A stretch of DNA of 51,758 nt from PKWO01 sp036384915 (GTDB lineage Bacteria > Pseudomonadota > Gammaproteobacteria > Burkholderiales > Burkholderiaceae_D), in the NCBI GenBank assembly GCA_036384915.1, contig DASVLJ010000022.1, positions 1 through 51,758 on the forward strand, read 5' to 3'. The number at the start of each line of letters is the position of its first letter. Position 1 is the stretch's first letter. Under the pieces are notes generated by a model that saw nothing but the letters and a program-made list of their open reading frames with translations, ran no database searches and was not told the DNA's origin. Of the stretch, positions 35,482 to 44,675 are shown in pieces. A program made the translations under genes and the position numbers.

Positions 35482-36699
35482 CTAGTAGGCAAAATAAGGG
35501 CCCGTGCCTCCGCTCGTAGTATAACCCTCGACAGCGGTGTAGACAGTGCGGCCGAAGAAGAACGGCAAGCCCCAATCGAAGCTCGCGGCGTTGCCATTGA
35601 CGCCGCCGAGCTCGCTGTAAGCCGTCGAATTCGGGTTGCTGCTGAACAGTGTGGAGGCATTGCCGATCACGAAGCTCACCGTCCCATTGTTGCCGTTCTG
35701 CCCGGAATTGAGCGCGCTCAGGCTCAAGGGCGACGCTGGACAGTAGAAGCCGCTGCCGTCGCTGCATTGGGTGATCGCGCTGTCAGTGAAGAAGTAGCCG
35801 TTGGAGCCGCTGTCGATGAAGCTGTCGCTATAGGTCTTGCCGTTGTACTGGGTCGTAATGTAGCCGTAGCCGTCTGTGGTATAGACCACGGCACTGCCCA
35901 GACCGTTGTTCGATTGCGTGCCGATGCCGAAAGTCAGCGTGCCGGTCAGGTCGGCGGTGCCGCTGGCGGGCACTGATGGGAAGGTCAGGGAACTGCCGTT
36001 GTTGTCCGTGGCGAACAGCGTGACAGGATTGGGCAATTGCTGCGACAACGCCACCGTGGTCGCCTGGCATGAGCTGCTGCAAACGTAGTACAGGCCCGCG
36101 GTCGCGCTTTGCGCGCAGGCAGAGCCGCAATCCTGCGCAAAAGGCCCGAGACCGATCACGCCGTTTGCACCGAAAGTGGAGACGGTGTTTTCCGACGTGC
36201 CGGTCGAAGAGCACGCGCTGGGCACCATGTTGGCATAAGCGGGATCGCCGATTACCTGAATCGGCAGCGAATTGGCCGATTCGCCTCCGATCTGCAGATT
36301 CGCCAGCCGCATCGAACCCCAGCTATAGCCGTCGGCAAACATGGCGCATTCGGCCAGGGCGTTGCCGCTGGAATCGGTCTCAAGCGGCAGGTTCAAGGAA
36401 GACGAGAGCACGGAAGACATGATGCGCAAGCCGTAGGAGCCGGTATCGACCAGGATATGGTCGATGGTCTGGCAGGTGTTCGGGCTCGACGGCGAGCAGA
36501 CCGTAACGCTGACGAAAGCTTCGTTCGCTGTGCCGCCTGCGGCCGCGGGGCCGTTGTCGACTACTACGGCAACGGTATTGGAGGTGCTGCCGCCCGATCC
36601 GCCGCCCGAGTTCGAAGAGGTGCTGCCGCCGCCACCGCCGCCGCAGGCGGCAAGCAGGGAAACCAGGGCGGCCACGAAAAGTTGTTTTAGCGATGTCAT
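35482..36699 (-). CDS. DUF3443 lipoprotein with two aspartyl-protease-like motifs
   Basis: A 405-residue lipoprotein with a signal peptide ending in the lipobox LLAAC, then a Gly/Ser-rich linker (residues about 20-45). The DUF3443 domain carries ILVDTGSYGLRI (about residues 85-96) and SFIDSGSNGYFF (about 290-301). These are the paired Asp-Thr/Ser-Gly motifs expected of a two-lobed pepsin fold. Activity is inferred, not known. ATG 36699 has GAGGTG five bases upstream, and that sequence contains the alternative GTG start. It lies directly after the DUF2844 gene, its usual partner. Confidence 0.82.
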   Translation of the reverse strand: MTSLKQLFVAALVSLLAACGGGGGGSTSSNSGGGSGGSTSNTVAVVVDNGPAAAGGTANEAFVSVTVCSPSSPNTCQTIDHILVDTGSYGLRIMSSVLSSSLNLPLETDSSGNALAECAMFADGYSWGSMRLANLQIGGESANSLPIQVIGDPAYANMVPSACSSTGTSENTVSTFGANGVIGLGPFAQDCGSACAQSATAGLYYVCSSSCQATTVALSQQLPNPVTLFATDNNGSSLTFPSVPASGTADLTGTLTFGIGTQSNNGLGSAVVYTTDGYGYITTQYNGKTYSDSFIDSGSNGYFFTDSAITQCSDGSGFYCPASPLSLSALNSGQNGNNGTVSFVIGNASTLFSSNPNSTAYSELGGVNGNAASFDWGLPFFFGRTVYTAVEGYTTSGGTGPYFAY

Positions 36700-36706
36700 G
36701 TTCACC

Positions 36707-37153
36707 TCACTGGATGTCGGAAGCCGTCACACCCTGCGGCAGCGCGCTTGTCAGGTAAGCCTGGCCGGAGAAGGCGCGCATGTGGCCGCTCGAATGGATG
36801 ACCACGTCATCCTTTTGCACATGCAGTTGCGTATGGTTGCTGTATTTGACCGCGCTGGAGTCGGAGAGTGTGCTGAAATACTGCCCCAGCACCTGCTGCA
36901 GATCGGGCTTGACCGGGCCCTTCCACGCCACGCCGAATACCAGGCCGTTGGCCGTCACGTATTCGCGCACCGTGGTGCCTGAGGCGAGCTGCATTTCATG
37001 CACCGTATAGTTTGCCGCGCTCCTTTGGACGCGCGTGGCGGCTTTCATTTTCACCTGATCCGATTGCACAGTGTCGACAGTACCGCCAAGCGAGGCGAGG
37101 GCCAGCACCGGCAGGGCCAGCAAACCGCAGGTGGCAAGATGCAAGATTTTCAT
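36707..37153 (-). CDS. DUF2844 exported protein
   Basis: A 148-residue protein with a signal peptide (MKILHLATCGLLALPVLALA) and a DUF2844 domain (VHEMQLASGTTVREYV, VFGVAWKGPVKPDLQQVLGQYF). GGAGAACA precedes the ATG. In Burkholderiales DUF2844 and DUF3443 genes are regularly adjacent. The function is not established; the two products probably act together in the periplasm. Confidence 0.83.
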   Translation of the reverse strand: MKILHLATCGLLALPVLALASLGGTVDTVQSDQVKMKAATRVQRSAANYTVHEMQLASGTTVREYVTANGLVFGVAWKGPVKPDLQQVLGQYFSTLSDSSAVKYSNHTQLHVQKDDVVIHSSGHMRAFSGQAYLTSALPQGVTASDIQ

Positions 37154-37210
37154 GATTGTTCTCCGGCAATGAGATTCGTTGTAACTAAGAGTGCTTCGGA
37201 CGGCTAAGGT

Positions 37211-37744
37211 TCATTGTTGCGGCGCTTGCTGCTGCGGTGCGCTACCGGGGTGCCGCCCCATACCGTGGCCGTACAGCTGCTCGTCGCGATTGCCGTTGCG
37301 CGGCGGTTCGCAGCCGCGCTCCGGCATGCGCTGCAATTGATCGTTAAGAGCCGCCAGTACGGCCTGCCTTTGTCCGTCGTCAAGCGCATCGTTCACCGTC
37401 AGGAAAAGCTCGCGCAATTGCCGGTCTTCGCGCAGGCTGGCCTTGTCTTCCTCATCGTAAAGCTTGGCGAGGTCGCGCAATTCGGTGTCAGGCTTCGTCA
37501 GGCCTTGCTTGAGCGCATCCTGCAAGCGTTCGCGCCGATGGCGCCGTTCGTCGAGTACGTTACGCATGTTCGCCTCGACCTTGCGCCACAAGGTCTGCTG
37601 GTTCGGGTTCAGATGCAGGGTTTGCCTCAAGTCGGCGCTTTGCGCCAGCAGCACCTCGGCTTGCACCTGCATGACGGGCAGGGCCCGCGCATGAAGGCCC
37701 AGGCAGGAGAGGGCTGCGAGACAGAACTTGACTGGACGTTTCAT
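37211..37744 (-). CDS. Spy/CpxP-like periplasmic protein (putative)
   Basis: A 177-residue protein with a short signal peptide (MKRPVKFCLAALSCLGLHARA). A charged all-helical body contains LHLNPNQQTLWRKVEANMRNV, an LTxxQ-like helix, and a second helical pair (LTVNDALDDGQRQAVLAALND). The Gln/Pro/Gly-rich C-terminus is disordered. The pattern fits Spy/CpxP heavy-metal-resistance-type chaperones or sensors but similarity is weak. It is upstream of the DUF2844 gene with a 57-base gap. Confidence 0.6.
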   Translation of the reverse strand: MKRPVKFCLAALSCLGLHARALPVMQVQAEVLLAQSADLRQTLHLNPNQQTLWRKVEANMRNVLDERRHRRERLQDALKQGLTKPDTELRDLAKLYDEEDKASLREDRQLRELFLTVNDALDDGQRQAVLAALNDQLQRMPERGCEPPRNGNRDEQLYGHGMGRHPGSAPQQQAPQQ

Positions 37745-37929
37745 CGGATACGATGCGCGAAGAGTGGATTCACATGGACTCTAGCAATATATTTGCACGC
37801 CAAGTGTTTGGCGCTTATTTATTACAAATACTTACTTGAATTTACACTTCCGTCATTGCGGCAGCCTCAACAAACGCGCGCCATCCGGATCGGGCGGCTC
37901 CGGTATGCTGATATGATGAGCGCTCCGGA

Positions 37930-38451
37930 ATGACAGCAGCTTCGACAATGATAGAAACCGAACGCCTGATCCTGCGCCGCTTTACGCCCGACGATGCGGA
38001 AGAGCACTTCCCCTTGCTTGCCGACCCGGAAATCAATCGCTATACCGGCCAGACACTGGTGCAGACCGTCGAACAGACGCGGCAAGCGCTGCTCGACCAC
38101 CCGATACGGGACTACGAAGTTTTCGGCTATGGCCGCATGGCTTGCATCGAGAAGAGCACGGGACGGCTGGTCGGCTTTTCAGGAATGAAGTATCTGCCGG
38201 ACTTGGGAGAAACCGACGTCGGCTACCGCTTCCTGCGCGATAGCTGGGGCAAGGGTTATGCAACGGAGAGCGCGCAAGTGTTGATGCGCGAATGCATCCG
38301 CGAATTCGGGCTGCGCCGCGTGATCCGCATGGCGGACCGGCGCAATACCGGTTCGACGCGTGTGCTGGTCAAGCTCGGGTTGAGCTATGAGCGCGAGATC
38401 GACGTCGATGGAGACGGCGCCATGTTCGACCTGTATGGGCTGCAGGTTTAG
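37930..38451 (+). CDS. GNAT family N-acetyltransferase (RimJ/RimL-like)
   Basis: A 173-residue acetyl-CoA-dependent acetyltransferase. It begins ETERLILRRFTPDDAEEHFPLL, has the acetyl-CoA-binding RDSWGKGYATE (motif A, Q/RxxGxG/A) and RNTGSTRVLVKLGL (motif B). This is the Acetyltransf_3 subgroup that acts on ribosomal proteins or small amines. ATG 37948 is an alternative start. The substrate is unknown. It converges with rng. Confidence 0.88.
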   Translation: MTAASTMIETERLILRRFTPDDAEEHFPLLADPEINRYTGQTLVQTVEQTRQALLDHPIRDYEVFGYGRMACIEKSTGRLVGFSGMKYLPDLGETDVGYRFLRDSWGKGYATESAQVLMRECIREFGLRRVIRMADRRNTGSTRVLVKLGLSYEREIDVDGDGAMFDLYGLQV

Positions 38452-38457
38452 ACGGGC

Positions 38458-39939
38458 TCACATCAGGATGATATCGTACTGCTCCTGGTGATAGACATTC
38501 TCGACCTGCAGCGAAATCGGCTTGCCGATGAAGTCGCCCAGCATCGCCAGGTGCTGAGACTCTTCCTCGAGGAACATGTCGACCACCACTTGTGAAGCGA
38601 GGATGCGGAATTCCTTGGGGTTGAATTGCTTCGCTTCGCGCAACAGTTCGCGCAGGATCTCATAGCAGATCGTGCGTGCCGTCTTGACCTGGCCCTTGCC
38701 TTGGCAGGCAGGGCAGGGTTCGCACAGGATATGGGCCAAGGACTCGCGCGTGCGCTTGCGCGTGGTTTCGACCAGGCCCAAAGCGGAGAAGCCGGAGACC
38801 GAGATCTTGGTGCGGTCGCGCGCGAGCGCCTTGTTCAATTCCCCCAGCACGGCTTGCCTGTGCTCGGCGCTTTCCATGTCGATGAAATCGAGGATGATGA
38901 TGCCGCCCAGGTTGCGCAGGCGCAATTGACGCGCAATGGCGTGCGCCGCCTCGAGGTTGGTTTTGAAGATGGTGTCGTCGAAATTGCGGCCTGTCACAAA
39001 GCTGCCGGTATTGACGTCGATCGTGGTCATGGCTTCGGTCTGGTCGACGATCAGGTAGCCGCCGGATTTCAGGTCGACGCGCCGGCCCAGCGCACGTTCG
39101 ATTTCCTCTTCCACGCCGTAGAGGTCGAACAGCGGGCGTTCGCCGGTGTAATGCGTCAGCTTGGGCAGCACCGAAGGGGTGAAGGTCGCGCCGAACTGCT
39201 GCAGCATTTGGTGGTTTTCGCGCGAGTCGACCTGTATCGTCGAGGTTTCGTCATTGACGAAGTCGCGCAGCACGCGTTGCGCCAGGCTCAGGTCCTGGTA
39301 CAGCAGCGTCGGTGCCGGGTTGGTCTTGGCTTGCTGCGTGATCGTGGCCCAGGTCTTGCGCAGGTATTCCACGTCGGCAGCGAGGTCGGCGTCGCTCGCA
39401 TCTTCGGCCATGGTGCGGATGATGAAGCCGCCTTTTTCTTCCGGCTGCATCAGCTTTTGCACCTTGGCGCGCAAGGCTTCGCGTTCGGCTTCGTTTTCGA
39501 TGCGCTGCGAGATGCCGATGTGCGAATCCTGCGGCAGATAGACCAGCATGCGGCCGGCAATCGAAATCTGCGTCGACAGGCGCGCCCCCTTGGTGCCGAT
39601 GGGGTCTTTCACCACTTGCACCGTCAAGGCCTGGCCGTCATACAGCAGCCGTTCGATCGGAACCGGTGCCGTGTTCTGGCCATTCTGTCCGTTCGCGCCG
39701 TCGTGCGGCTTGGCCTCCCAGATATCGGCCACGTGCAGGAAGGCGGCGCGCTCGAGCCCGATATCGATGAAGGCCGATTGCATACCGGGCAGCACGCGCA
39801 CCACCTTGCCCAGATAGATATTGCCGGCCATGCCGCGCGAGAGCGTGCGTTCGATGTGCAATTCCTGCACCGCGCCCTGCAGGATCAAGGCCACGCGCGT
39901 CTCCTGCGGCGTGATGTTGATCAGGATATCTTCACTCAT
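38458..39939 (-). CDS. rng: Ribonuclease G
   Basis: A 493-residue endoribonuclease that processes 16S rRNA and decays mRNA. An N-terminal S1 domain (GNIYLGKVVRVLPGMQSAFIDIG) precedes the DNase I-like catalytic domain with IDVNTGSFVTGRN and IILDFIDM, where the metal-binding Asp residues lie. The zinc-link motif is CEPCPACQGKG. It is full length and lacks the long C-terminal scaffold of RNase E. It lies 10 bases downstream of maf. Confidence 0.94.
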   Translation of the reverse strand: MSEDILINITPQETRVALILQGAVQELHIERTLSRGMAGNIYLGKVVRVLPGMQSAFIDIGLERAAFLHVADIWEAKPHDGANGQNGQNTAPVPIERLLYDGQALTVQVVKDPIGTKGARLSTQISIAGRMLVYLPQDSHIGISQRIENEAEREALRAKVQKLMQPEEKGGFIIRTMAEDASDADLAADVEYLRKTWATITQQAKTNPAPTLLYQDLSLAQRVLRDFVNDETSTIQVDSRENHQMLQQFGATFTPSVLPKLTHYTGERPLFDLYGVEEEIERALGRRVDLKSGGYLIVDQTEAMTTIDVNTGSFVTGRNFDDTIFKTNLEAAHAIARQLRLRNLGGIIILDFIDMESAEHRQAVLGELNKALARDRTKISVSGFSALGLVETTRKRTRESLAHILCEPCPACQGKGQVKTARTICYEILRELLREAKQFNPKEFRILASQVVVDMFLEEESQHLAMLGDFIGKPISLQVENVYHQEQYDIILM

Positions 39940-39949
39940 AAATACGCAC

Positions 39950-40570
39950 TCATAAGGTTTTAATGCCTGCCTGTTTCAGCAGTTGCGCAGTTTCGAACAG
40001 GGGAAGGCCCATGATGCCGGTATAGCTGCCGGAAATGCGCGAAATGAACGCGGCGGCGGGGCCTTGTATGCCGTATCCGCCGGCCTTGTCGTAAGGCTCC
40101 TTGCCGCTGCAGTAGGCGGCGATTTCTTCTTCGGAAAGCGGCGCGAATTCGACTTCCGAGCATTGGGTGAGCTGGTACAGCTCGTCGCGATATGACAGGG
40201 CGATCGAGGTCAACACTTCGTGGCTGCGGCCGGAGAGCGTGCGCAGCATCGCTGTGGCTTCGGCAAGGTCGGCCGGTTTGCCCAAGATGGCGTCATCGAC
40301 CACGACAGTCGTATCCGCGGTCAGGATGGGATAGGCGGGCAGCCGGCGTTCATGCATGATGCGCGCCGCGCAGGCGGCTTTTTCGCCGGTTACGCGCGCC
40401 ACATAGTCGCGTGCCGCTTCGCCGGGGAATACCTCTTCTGTGACATCGGGCCCGCGCGGCGCCTTTTCGCGCAGCATCAATAATTCGAATTGCACACCGA
40501 TCTGGCGCAGCAATTCGCGGCGGCGCGGACTCTTCGATGCGAGATAGATTTTCTGTTGCGATGGAGCCAT
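39950..40570 (-). CDS. maf: Maf-family nucleoside triphosphate pyrophosphatase
   Basis: A 206-residue house-cleaning enzyme that hydrolyses dTTP/UTP or methylated nucleotides to monophosphates. SKSPRRRELLRQIG (substrate loop), ILTADTTVVVDDAILGKP and DKAGGYGIQGPAAAFI are the Maf motifs. ATG 40570 (MAPSQQKIYLAS) is chosen; the longer frame to 40615 has no support. Confidence 0.93.
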   Translation of the reverse strand: MAPSQQKIYLASKSPRRRELLRQIGVQFELLMLREKAPRGPDVTEEVFPGEAARDYVARVTGEKAACAARIMHERRLPAYPILTADTTVVVDDAILGKPADLAEATAMLRTLSGRSHEVLTSIALSYRDELYQLTQCSEVEFAPLSEEEIAAYCSGKEPYDKAGGYGIQGPAAAFISRISGSYTGIMGLPLFETAQLLKQAGIKTL

Positions 40571-40661
40571 GCCGCAAGCATAGCCCAGAACCGATGTGTA
40601 AGGTGGAAAAGCCAAAGCCGGGCGCCGTCCGCTGCGCTCCTCCCCCTGCCGGTCGTGAAGC

Positions 40662-41132
40662 TTAAACGCGGTGATACGGGTGATTCTGCGTAATCGACCA
40701 AGCCCGGTACAGTTGCTCGGCCAACAGCACGCGCACCATGCCGTGCGGCAGCGTCAAACTGGAAATGCGGATCTGCGAGTCGGCTTGCGCCTTGAATTCG
40801 CCATCGAGCCCGTCAGCCCCGCCGATGACGAAGGCCACGTCGCGCCCATCCTGGCGCCACTGCGTCAGCAATTGCGCCAATTGCATGGTGGTGAGGTCTT
40901 TGCCGCGCTCATCGAGCGCCACGACGCGGCAGCCCTTGGGCAATGCCGCTTCGATCTTGGTACGTTCTCCGCGCATCACGGTTTCCGCGGTCTTGCTGTC
41001 GGAGCGCTCGATCGGTTTGACTTCCTTCAGGACGATGCGGCACTCGGGCGGCATGCGCTTGGCATATTCATTGAAGCCCGATTCGATCCATGCCGGCATC
41101 TTGTGGCCGACCGCGGCAATGACGAGCTGCAT
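40662..41132 (-). CDS. rlmH: 23S rRNA pseudouridine(1915)-N3-methyltransferase
   Basis: A 156-residue SPOUT-class methyltransferase acting on assembled 70S ribosomes. FVIGGADGLDGEF and LTLPHGMVRVLLAEQLYRAW form the knotted SAM site, and the C-terminal YHR is conserved. It lies 12 bases downstream of rsfS, its usual operon partner. Confidence 0.96.
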   Translation of the reverse strand: MQLVIAAVGHKMPAWIESGFNEYAKRMPPECRIVLKEVKPIERSDSKTAETVMRGERTKIEAALPKGCRVVALDERGKDLTTMQLAQLLTQWRQDGRDVAFVIGGADGLDGEFKAQADSQIRISSLTLPHGMVRVLLAEQLYRAWSITQNHPYHRV

Positions 41133-41144
41133 GAGGCAATAGGC

Positions 41145-41765
41145 TTAAGCTGCCGCGGTCTTGCGCTTGGCTGGAGCCTTCTTGGCGCCTGTGCTCTTCG
41201 CAGCGGCAACCTTGACGGTCTTGCCCACGGGAGTCTTGGCCGCAGTCTTCTTTTTGACGGCAGGAGCTTCGCCTTCAGCCTTGGGGGTGCGCGGCTTGCG
41301 GACCGGCTTCTTCGGCTCGTCGTCGACCGTGGTCTGGCTGGCCGCGATGTGGCGTTTGACGGTCTTCTTCGGCTTTTCCTCATCGTCGGTGGTCGGTGCT
41401 GCCGACTTTTTGGCTGTGCGCTTGGCGGCGCCGAACTTGACTTCCTTTTCGCCCCAGATCTCTTCCAGGCGGTAATAGGCGCGGATCGCCGGCTGCATGA
41501 TGTGGACGATCATGTCGCCCAAGTCGACCAGCACCCATTCGCCCGTGTCTTCGCCTTCCACGCTGACCACGTCTCCGCCGGCTTCCTTGACTTTTTCCCG
41601 CACCGACGAGGCGAGCGCCTTGGTTTGGCGGTTCGAGGTGCCTGAAGCGACGGCGATGCGGTCGAACAGGCTGGTCAGGTGCGTGGTGTCGAACACGCGG
41701 ATTTCCTGGGCTTTCACATCTTCCAGGGCGTCGATCACGACGGCTTGCAGTTTCTTGATATCCAT
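41145..41765 (-). CDS. rsfS: Ribosomal silencing factor with histone-H1-like tail
   Basis: A 206-residue protein. Residues 1-115 are the RsfS (DUF143/Iojap) domain that binds uL14 and blocks subunit joining in starvation (VFDTTHLTSLFDRIAVASGT, WVLVDLGDMIVHIM). Residues about 125-206 form a tail rich in Lys, Ala, Pro and Thr (PKKPVRKPRTPKAEG, KKTAAKTPVGKTVK) that looks like histone H1 or AlgP. E. coli RsfS is only about 105 residues and has no tail. ATG directly follows the nadD stop (TGAATG). Confidence 0.93.
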   Translation of the reverse strand: MDIKKLQAVVIDALEDVKAQEIRVFDTTHLTSLFDRIAVASGTSNRQTKALASSVREKVKEAGGDVVSVEGEDTGEWVLVDLGDMIVHIMQPAIRAYYRLEEIWGEKEVKFGAAKRTAKKSAAPTTDDEEKPKKTVKRHIAASQTTVDDEPKKPVRKPRTPKAEGEAPAVKKKTAAKTPVGKTVKVAAAKSTGAKKAPAKRKTAAA

Positions 41766-42422
41766 TCAGTTCTTATAGAGTTGGTGTGTGTGAATATAGT
41801 GCAGCACTGCGGACGGCAGGCCTGCCGGTTGTTCGCCGCGCTCCAGCGCCGACCGGATCGCCGTGGCGGATACGTCGACGTCGAGATCGGCCGCGATACA
41901 GGTCAAGCCGGCTGGCCGGCTGCGAATCTTATCTGTCTCCACCAGGCGTTGGGCGAATTCGGCCGCCACCTCGGCCGGAATGTGACCGGCGTCGAGCGCA
42001 AAGCCGGGGCGGGCTGCAGCGCAGAGATGTGCGTAGTCGAACAGTTGTTGCCAGTTGTGCCAGGTATTCAAATGCTGCAATTGGTCGGCGCCGAGCAGGA
42101 AGGCAATGGCCGTATCGGGCCCTAATTCCTCGCGCAGGCTTTTCAGCGTGTCGACCGTATATGTCGCAGTGTGGCGCTGTATTTCCTGTTGGTCAATGGT
42201 GACGGGCACGCCGACCGTGTCGAAAGCGCAACTGATCATGGCCACGCGATGCGCTGCGTCCGTGCGCAAAGGCGCCTTTTGCCAGGGATTGCCGGCCGGC
42301 AGGATGCGTAATTCATCGGCTTGGAGCAGGGTGGCAAAGTGTTTGCCCAGCGCAACGTGGCCGCTATGGACAGGATCGAAACTACCGCCCAACACGGCAA
42401 CGCAACGACGGACATCGCTCAC
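41766..42422 (-). CDS. nadD: Nicotinate-nucleotide adenylyltransferase
   Basis: A 218-residue nucleotidyltransferase that makes deamido-NAD from nicotinate mononucleotide and ATP. LGGSFDPVHSGH is the ATP-binding HxGH-type motif (residues about 10-21), and VSATAIRSAL is the C-terminal phosphate-binding motif. GTG 42422 overlaps the hemF stop (GTGA); TTG 42428 is a less likely start. Confidence 0.94.
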   Translation of the reverse strand: MSDVRRCVAVLGGSFDPVHSGHVALGKHFATLLQADELRILPAGNPWQKAPLRTDAAHRVAMISCAFDTVGVPVTIDQQEIQRHTATYTVDTLKSLREELGPDTAIAFLLGADQLQHLNTWHNWQQLFDYAHLCAAARPGFALDAGHIPAEVAAEFAQRLVETDKIRSRPAGLTCIAADLDVDVSATAIRSALERGEQPAGLPSAVLHYIHTHQLYKN

Positions 42423-43330
42423 AGCCAATCCTTGTGCACCAAAAAGTCCGAATACAGCTCGGCCTCGGGGCTGCCCGCCTCGGGTTTCCAGTTATAGCGC
42501 CATTTCACAATGGGCGGCATCGACATCAAAATCGATTCGGTGCGCCCGCCCGATTGCAGGCCGAACAGCGTGCCGCGGTCGAACACGAGGTTGAATTCGA
42601 CATAGCGTCCGCGCCTGTAAGCCTGGAAATCGCGTTCACGTTCGCCGTAAGGCATATCCTTGCGGCGTTCGAGGATGGGCAGGTAGGCAGCCAGGAAGGC
42701 GTCGCCCACGCTTTGTTGCATCGCAAAGCTGGCGTCGAAGCCGGCTTCATTGTAGTCGTCGAAGAAGATGCCGCCCACGCCGCGCGGCTCATTGCGGTGC
42801 TTGAGGAAAAAATATTCGTCGCACCAACGCTTGAAGCGCGGATGCAGGTCCGCTCCGAATGGTGTCAAAGCGTCGCGGCAGGTGCGGTGGAAATGCTGCG
42901 CATCTTCGGCATTGCCGTAATAAGGCGTCAAGTCCATGCCGCCGCCGAACCACCATACGGGGTCTTCGCCTTCAGCGGTGGCATTGAAGAAGCGCACGTT
43001 CATATGCACCGTCGGCGCATACGGATTGCGCGGATGCAGCACCAGCGACACGCCCATCGCTTCCCAGGCGCGGCCGGCGATACCGGGACGGTTGGCCGCG
43101 GCCGAAGGCGGCAGGCTCTTGCCGAGCACATGCGAAAAATTGACGCCGCCGCGCTCGAATACATTGCCTTCCTCGATGACGCGCGACACGCCTCCGCCGC
43201 CCTCGGCACGTCGCCAGGAATCGGTGATGAAGGATTTGCCGTCGACCTGCTCCAGCGCTGCGACAATACGCTGCTGCAAGCCTTCGAGATATGTTTTGAC
43301 GGCGGGAGCGGAACTGGAAAGGGTAGTCAC
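42419..43330 (-). CDS. hemF: Oxygen-dependent coproporphyrinogen III oxidase
   Basis: A 303-residue enzyme that oxidatively decarboxylates coproporphyrinogen III to protoporphyrinogen IX. GVNFSHVLG, MGVSLVLHPRNPYAPTVHMN, WWFGGGMDLTPYY and GGIFFDDY are diagnostic. The start is GTG without an obvious ribosome-binding site, but the N-terminus aligns with family length. It overlaps nadD. Confidence 0.95.
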   Translation of the reverse strand: MTTLSSSAPAVKTYLEGLQQRIVAALEQVDGKSFITDSWRRAEGGGGVSRVIEEGNVFERGGVNFSHVLGKSLPPSAAANRPGIAGRAWEAMGVSLVLHPRNPYAPTVHMNVRFFNATAEGEDPVWWFGGGMDLTPYYGNAEDAQHFHRTCRDALTPFGADLHPRFKRWCDEYFFLKHRNEPRGVGGIFFDDYNEAGFDASFAMQQSVGDAFLAAYLPILERRKDMPYGERERDFQAYRRGRYVEFNLVFDRGTLFGLQSGGRTESILMSMPPIVKWRYNWKPEAGSPEAELYSDFLVHKDWL

Positions 43331-43381
43331 GGTGGGATGAGGAGGAAAAAGGCGGGAACAGGATGCCCCCGCCGGGATGAT

Positions 43382-44656
43382 TCAGGCGCGGCGCTTGAGC
43401 GCGCGCCAGCCGATGTCGGTGCGGAATTGCATGCCGTCGAAATGGATATGTTCGATCGCTTCGTAGGCGTGGTTCTGCGCCATTTTGACGCTGTCGCCCA
43501 GACCGACCACGCACAGCACGCGGCCGCCGGAGGCGGTGAGCTTGCCGTCGGCAAACGTGGTGCCGGCATGGAAAGTCACGCAATCAGCGGTTTCGGCCGG
43601 AATGCCGGTGATGGCGTCGCCTTTGCGCGGGGCTTCCGGGTAACCGTGCGCAGCCAGCACTACGCCGAGCGCGGTGCGGCGGTCCCATTCGAGTTCGATG
43701 GTGTCGAGCGTGCCGTTGACGGCATGCTCGGCGACGGCCAGGAAATCGGTCTTTAGGCGTGCCATGATGGGTTGCGTTTCCGGGTCACCCATGCGGCAGT
43801 TGAATTCCAGCGTTTTCGGGTTGCCCTTGTCGTCGATCATCAAGCCGGCATACAGGAAGCCCGTGTAGGGAATGCCATCCTTGGCCATGCCGTGCACGGT
43901 GGGCACGATGATCTCGCGCATCACGCGCGCATGCAATTGCGGCGTGACGATGGGGGCGGGCGAATAAGCGCCCATGCCGCCCGTGTTCGGGCCCTGGTCG
44001 TCGTCTTTCAGACGCTTGTGGTCCTGGCTGGTGGCGAGCGGCAAAATGTTCTTGCCATCGACCATGACGATGAAGCTGGCTTCTTCGCCGGCCAGAAATT
44101 CTTCGATGACCACGCGCGCGCCGGCATCGCCCAGGCGGTTGTCGGACAACATCATGTCGATCGCCTCATGCGCTTCCGTCAGCGTCATTGCCACGACCAC
44201 GCCTTTGCCGGCAGCCAGGCCGTCGGCCTTGATCACGATAGGCGCACCCTTGACGTCGACATAGGCATGCGCCGCCTTGGCGTCGGAAAAGGTCTCGTAA
44301 TCCGCCGTCGGGATATGGTGGCGCTTCATGAAGGCCTTGGCGAAATCCTTCGAGCTTTCGAGCTGGGCCGCTTCCTTGGTCGGGCCGAAAATCTTCAAGC
44401 CATGTTCGCGGAAAGCGTTGACCACGCCGGCCGCCAAGGGGGCTTCAGGGCCGACCACGGTCAGCGCGATATGCTCCTTCTTGGCGAATTCGACCAGCGC
44501 CTGCACGTCGGTAATCGGCAGGTTTTCCAGGCGCGCGTCTTGCGCCGTGCCGCCGTTGCCCGGCGCAACGTACACCATCTGTATACGCTCCGATTGGGCG
44601 ATTTTCCAAGCCAGGGCGTGTTCGCGGCCGCCTGAACCGATGACCAGAATTTTCAT
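43382..44656 (-). CDS. purD: Phosphoribosylamine--glycine ligase
   Basis: A 424-residue ATP-grasp ligase of purine synthesis, step 2. The start MKILVIGSGGREHALAWK, VVGPEAPLAAG, the ATP-grasp segment QDHKRLKDDDQGPNTGGMGA, and FNCRMGDPETQP are standard. It lies between yebC (19-base gap) and hemF (51-base gap). Confidence 0.96.
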   Translation of the reverse strand: MKILVIGSGGREHALAWKIAQSERIQMVYVAPGNGGTAQDARLENLPITDVQALVEFAKKEHIALTVVGPEAPLAAGVVNAFREHGLKIFGPTKEAAQLESSKDFAKAFMKRHHIPTADYETFSDAKAAHAYVDVKGAPIVIKADGLAAGKGVVVAMTLTEAHEAIDMMLSDNRLGDAGARVVIEEFLAGEEASFIVMVDGKNILPLATSQDHKRLKDDDQGPNTGGMGAYSPAPIVTPQLHARVMREIIVPTVHGMAKDGIPYTGFLYAGLMIDDKGNPKTLEFNCRMGDPETQPIMARLKTDFLAVAEHAVNGTLDTIELEWDRRTALGVVLAAHGYPEAPRKGDAITGIPAETADCVTFHAGTTFADGKLTASGGRVLCVVGLGDSVKMAQNHAYEAIEHIHFDGMQFRTDIGWRALKRRA

Positions 44657-44675
44657 GAAAGTGTTGGGCTTGGAA

